Shown piece after piece: positions 63,907 to 64,000 of a DNA stretch of 64,000 nucleotides. The notes beneath the pieces were generated by a model. That model ran no database searches and had not been told where the DNA came from. It saw nothing but the letters and a program-made list of their open reading frames with translations. Every line of letters begins with the position of its first letter. Positions within the stretch are counted from its first letter, which is position 1. Made by a program: the position numbers and the translations under genes. This DNA is from Paracyclopina nana (lineage: Eukaryota; Arthropoda; Copepoda; Cyclopoida; Cyclopettidae), in NCBI GenBank assembly GCA_019096065.1, contig JAGUCH010000002.1:9374501-9438500 (forward strand). The letters run 5' to 3'.

Positions 63907-64000
63907 CTAACAAATCGCGGAGCGACGGCCGTCCTCGATCTCCTCCTTCGACTTGATCGTCTTTATCTTCTTTGCTACTTCCAGTTTTATCCTTTTATCT
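63907..64000 (-). CDS. Possible coding exon at the right edge (partial)
   Basis: Reading leftward from the window edge, one frame stays open (LEVAKKIKTIKSKEEIED, then GRRSAIC) and stops at 63907-63909. The charged, helix-like composition looks coding. Alternatively a donor (GTTAGC) just before the stop would make it an internal or first exon of a gene spliced leftward, conceivably of the stomatin-like gene. I cannot assign a family. Confidence 0.25.
   Translation of the reverse strand, partial: DKRIKLEVAKKIKTIKSKEEIEDGRRSAIC

Overview
The window is nuclear DNA from an invertebrate animal, most likely an arthropod or a close protostome relative. Genes are split by GT-AG introns, many only 50-75 bases long. 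The proteins read as animal orthologues: a twitchin-type muscle protein, Nanos, Twinkle, Serinc, casein kinase 1 delta/epsilon, MIER, EDEM3, the U5 GTPase EFTUD2/Snu114 and a MEC-2/stomatin protein. Short palindromic elements and microsatellites fill the gaps. I cannot name the species. There are no prokaryotic features. I worked out exon joins by hand and kept them where reading frame, GT-AG rule and family similarity agreed.

Layout. 1-5.5 kb (minus): 3' portion of an Ig/FN3 giant muscle protein, running off the left edge, then a PC-esterase (PCED1-type) gene. 5.6-9.3 kb: a nest of inverted-repeat elements and a tRNA-like relic. 9.35-9.92 kb (plus): a small three-exon Nanos-type zinc-finger gene. 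10.2-11.4 kb (minus): an Ig-FN3 membrane protein, head to head with the mitochondrial helicase Twinkle (12.0-14.4 kb, plus). 14.7-16.0 kb (minus): an ABHD1/3-type hydrolase. 17.2-18.9 kb (plus): Serinc, carrying a MITE in an intron. 19.1-23.7 kb (minus): a DPP4-type serine peptidase. 25.2-26.6 kb (minus): casein kinase 1 delta/epsilon, head to head with MIER (27.6-29.5 kb, plus). 29.9-31.3 kb (minus): a Rab-like GTPase. 31.9-32.3 kb (minus): DAP1, head to head with an unrecognised gene (32.9-34.1 kb, plus). 35.2-35.75 kb: a 588-bp terminal-inverted-repeat element. 36.4-36.8 kb (plus): a small secreted protein, convergent with EDEM3 (37.1-41.7 kb, minus, 13 exons, KDEL end). 44-46.5 kb: two unrecognised genes. 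47.2-49.2 kb: inverted and tandem repeats with one element nested in another. 49.6-52.8 kb (plus): EFTUD2. 54.5-56.8 kb (minus): a stomatin/MEC-2 gene with a 17-nt microexon. 56.9-64 kb: gene-poor and microsatellite-rich, with a possible exon at the very right edge.

The genes are housekeeping or developmental and do not form one pathway. I found no evidence of a dedicated new multi-gene system. The most noteworthy items are the divergent Nanos gene with an enlarged second zinc finger, several uncatalogued palindromic element families (one doubly nested), stop-free introns whose lengths are multiples of three in three genes, and a Gly/Pro-rich insertion in the peptidase propeller.
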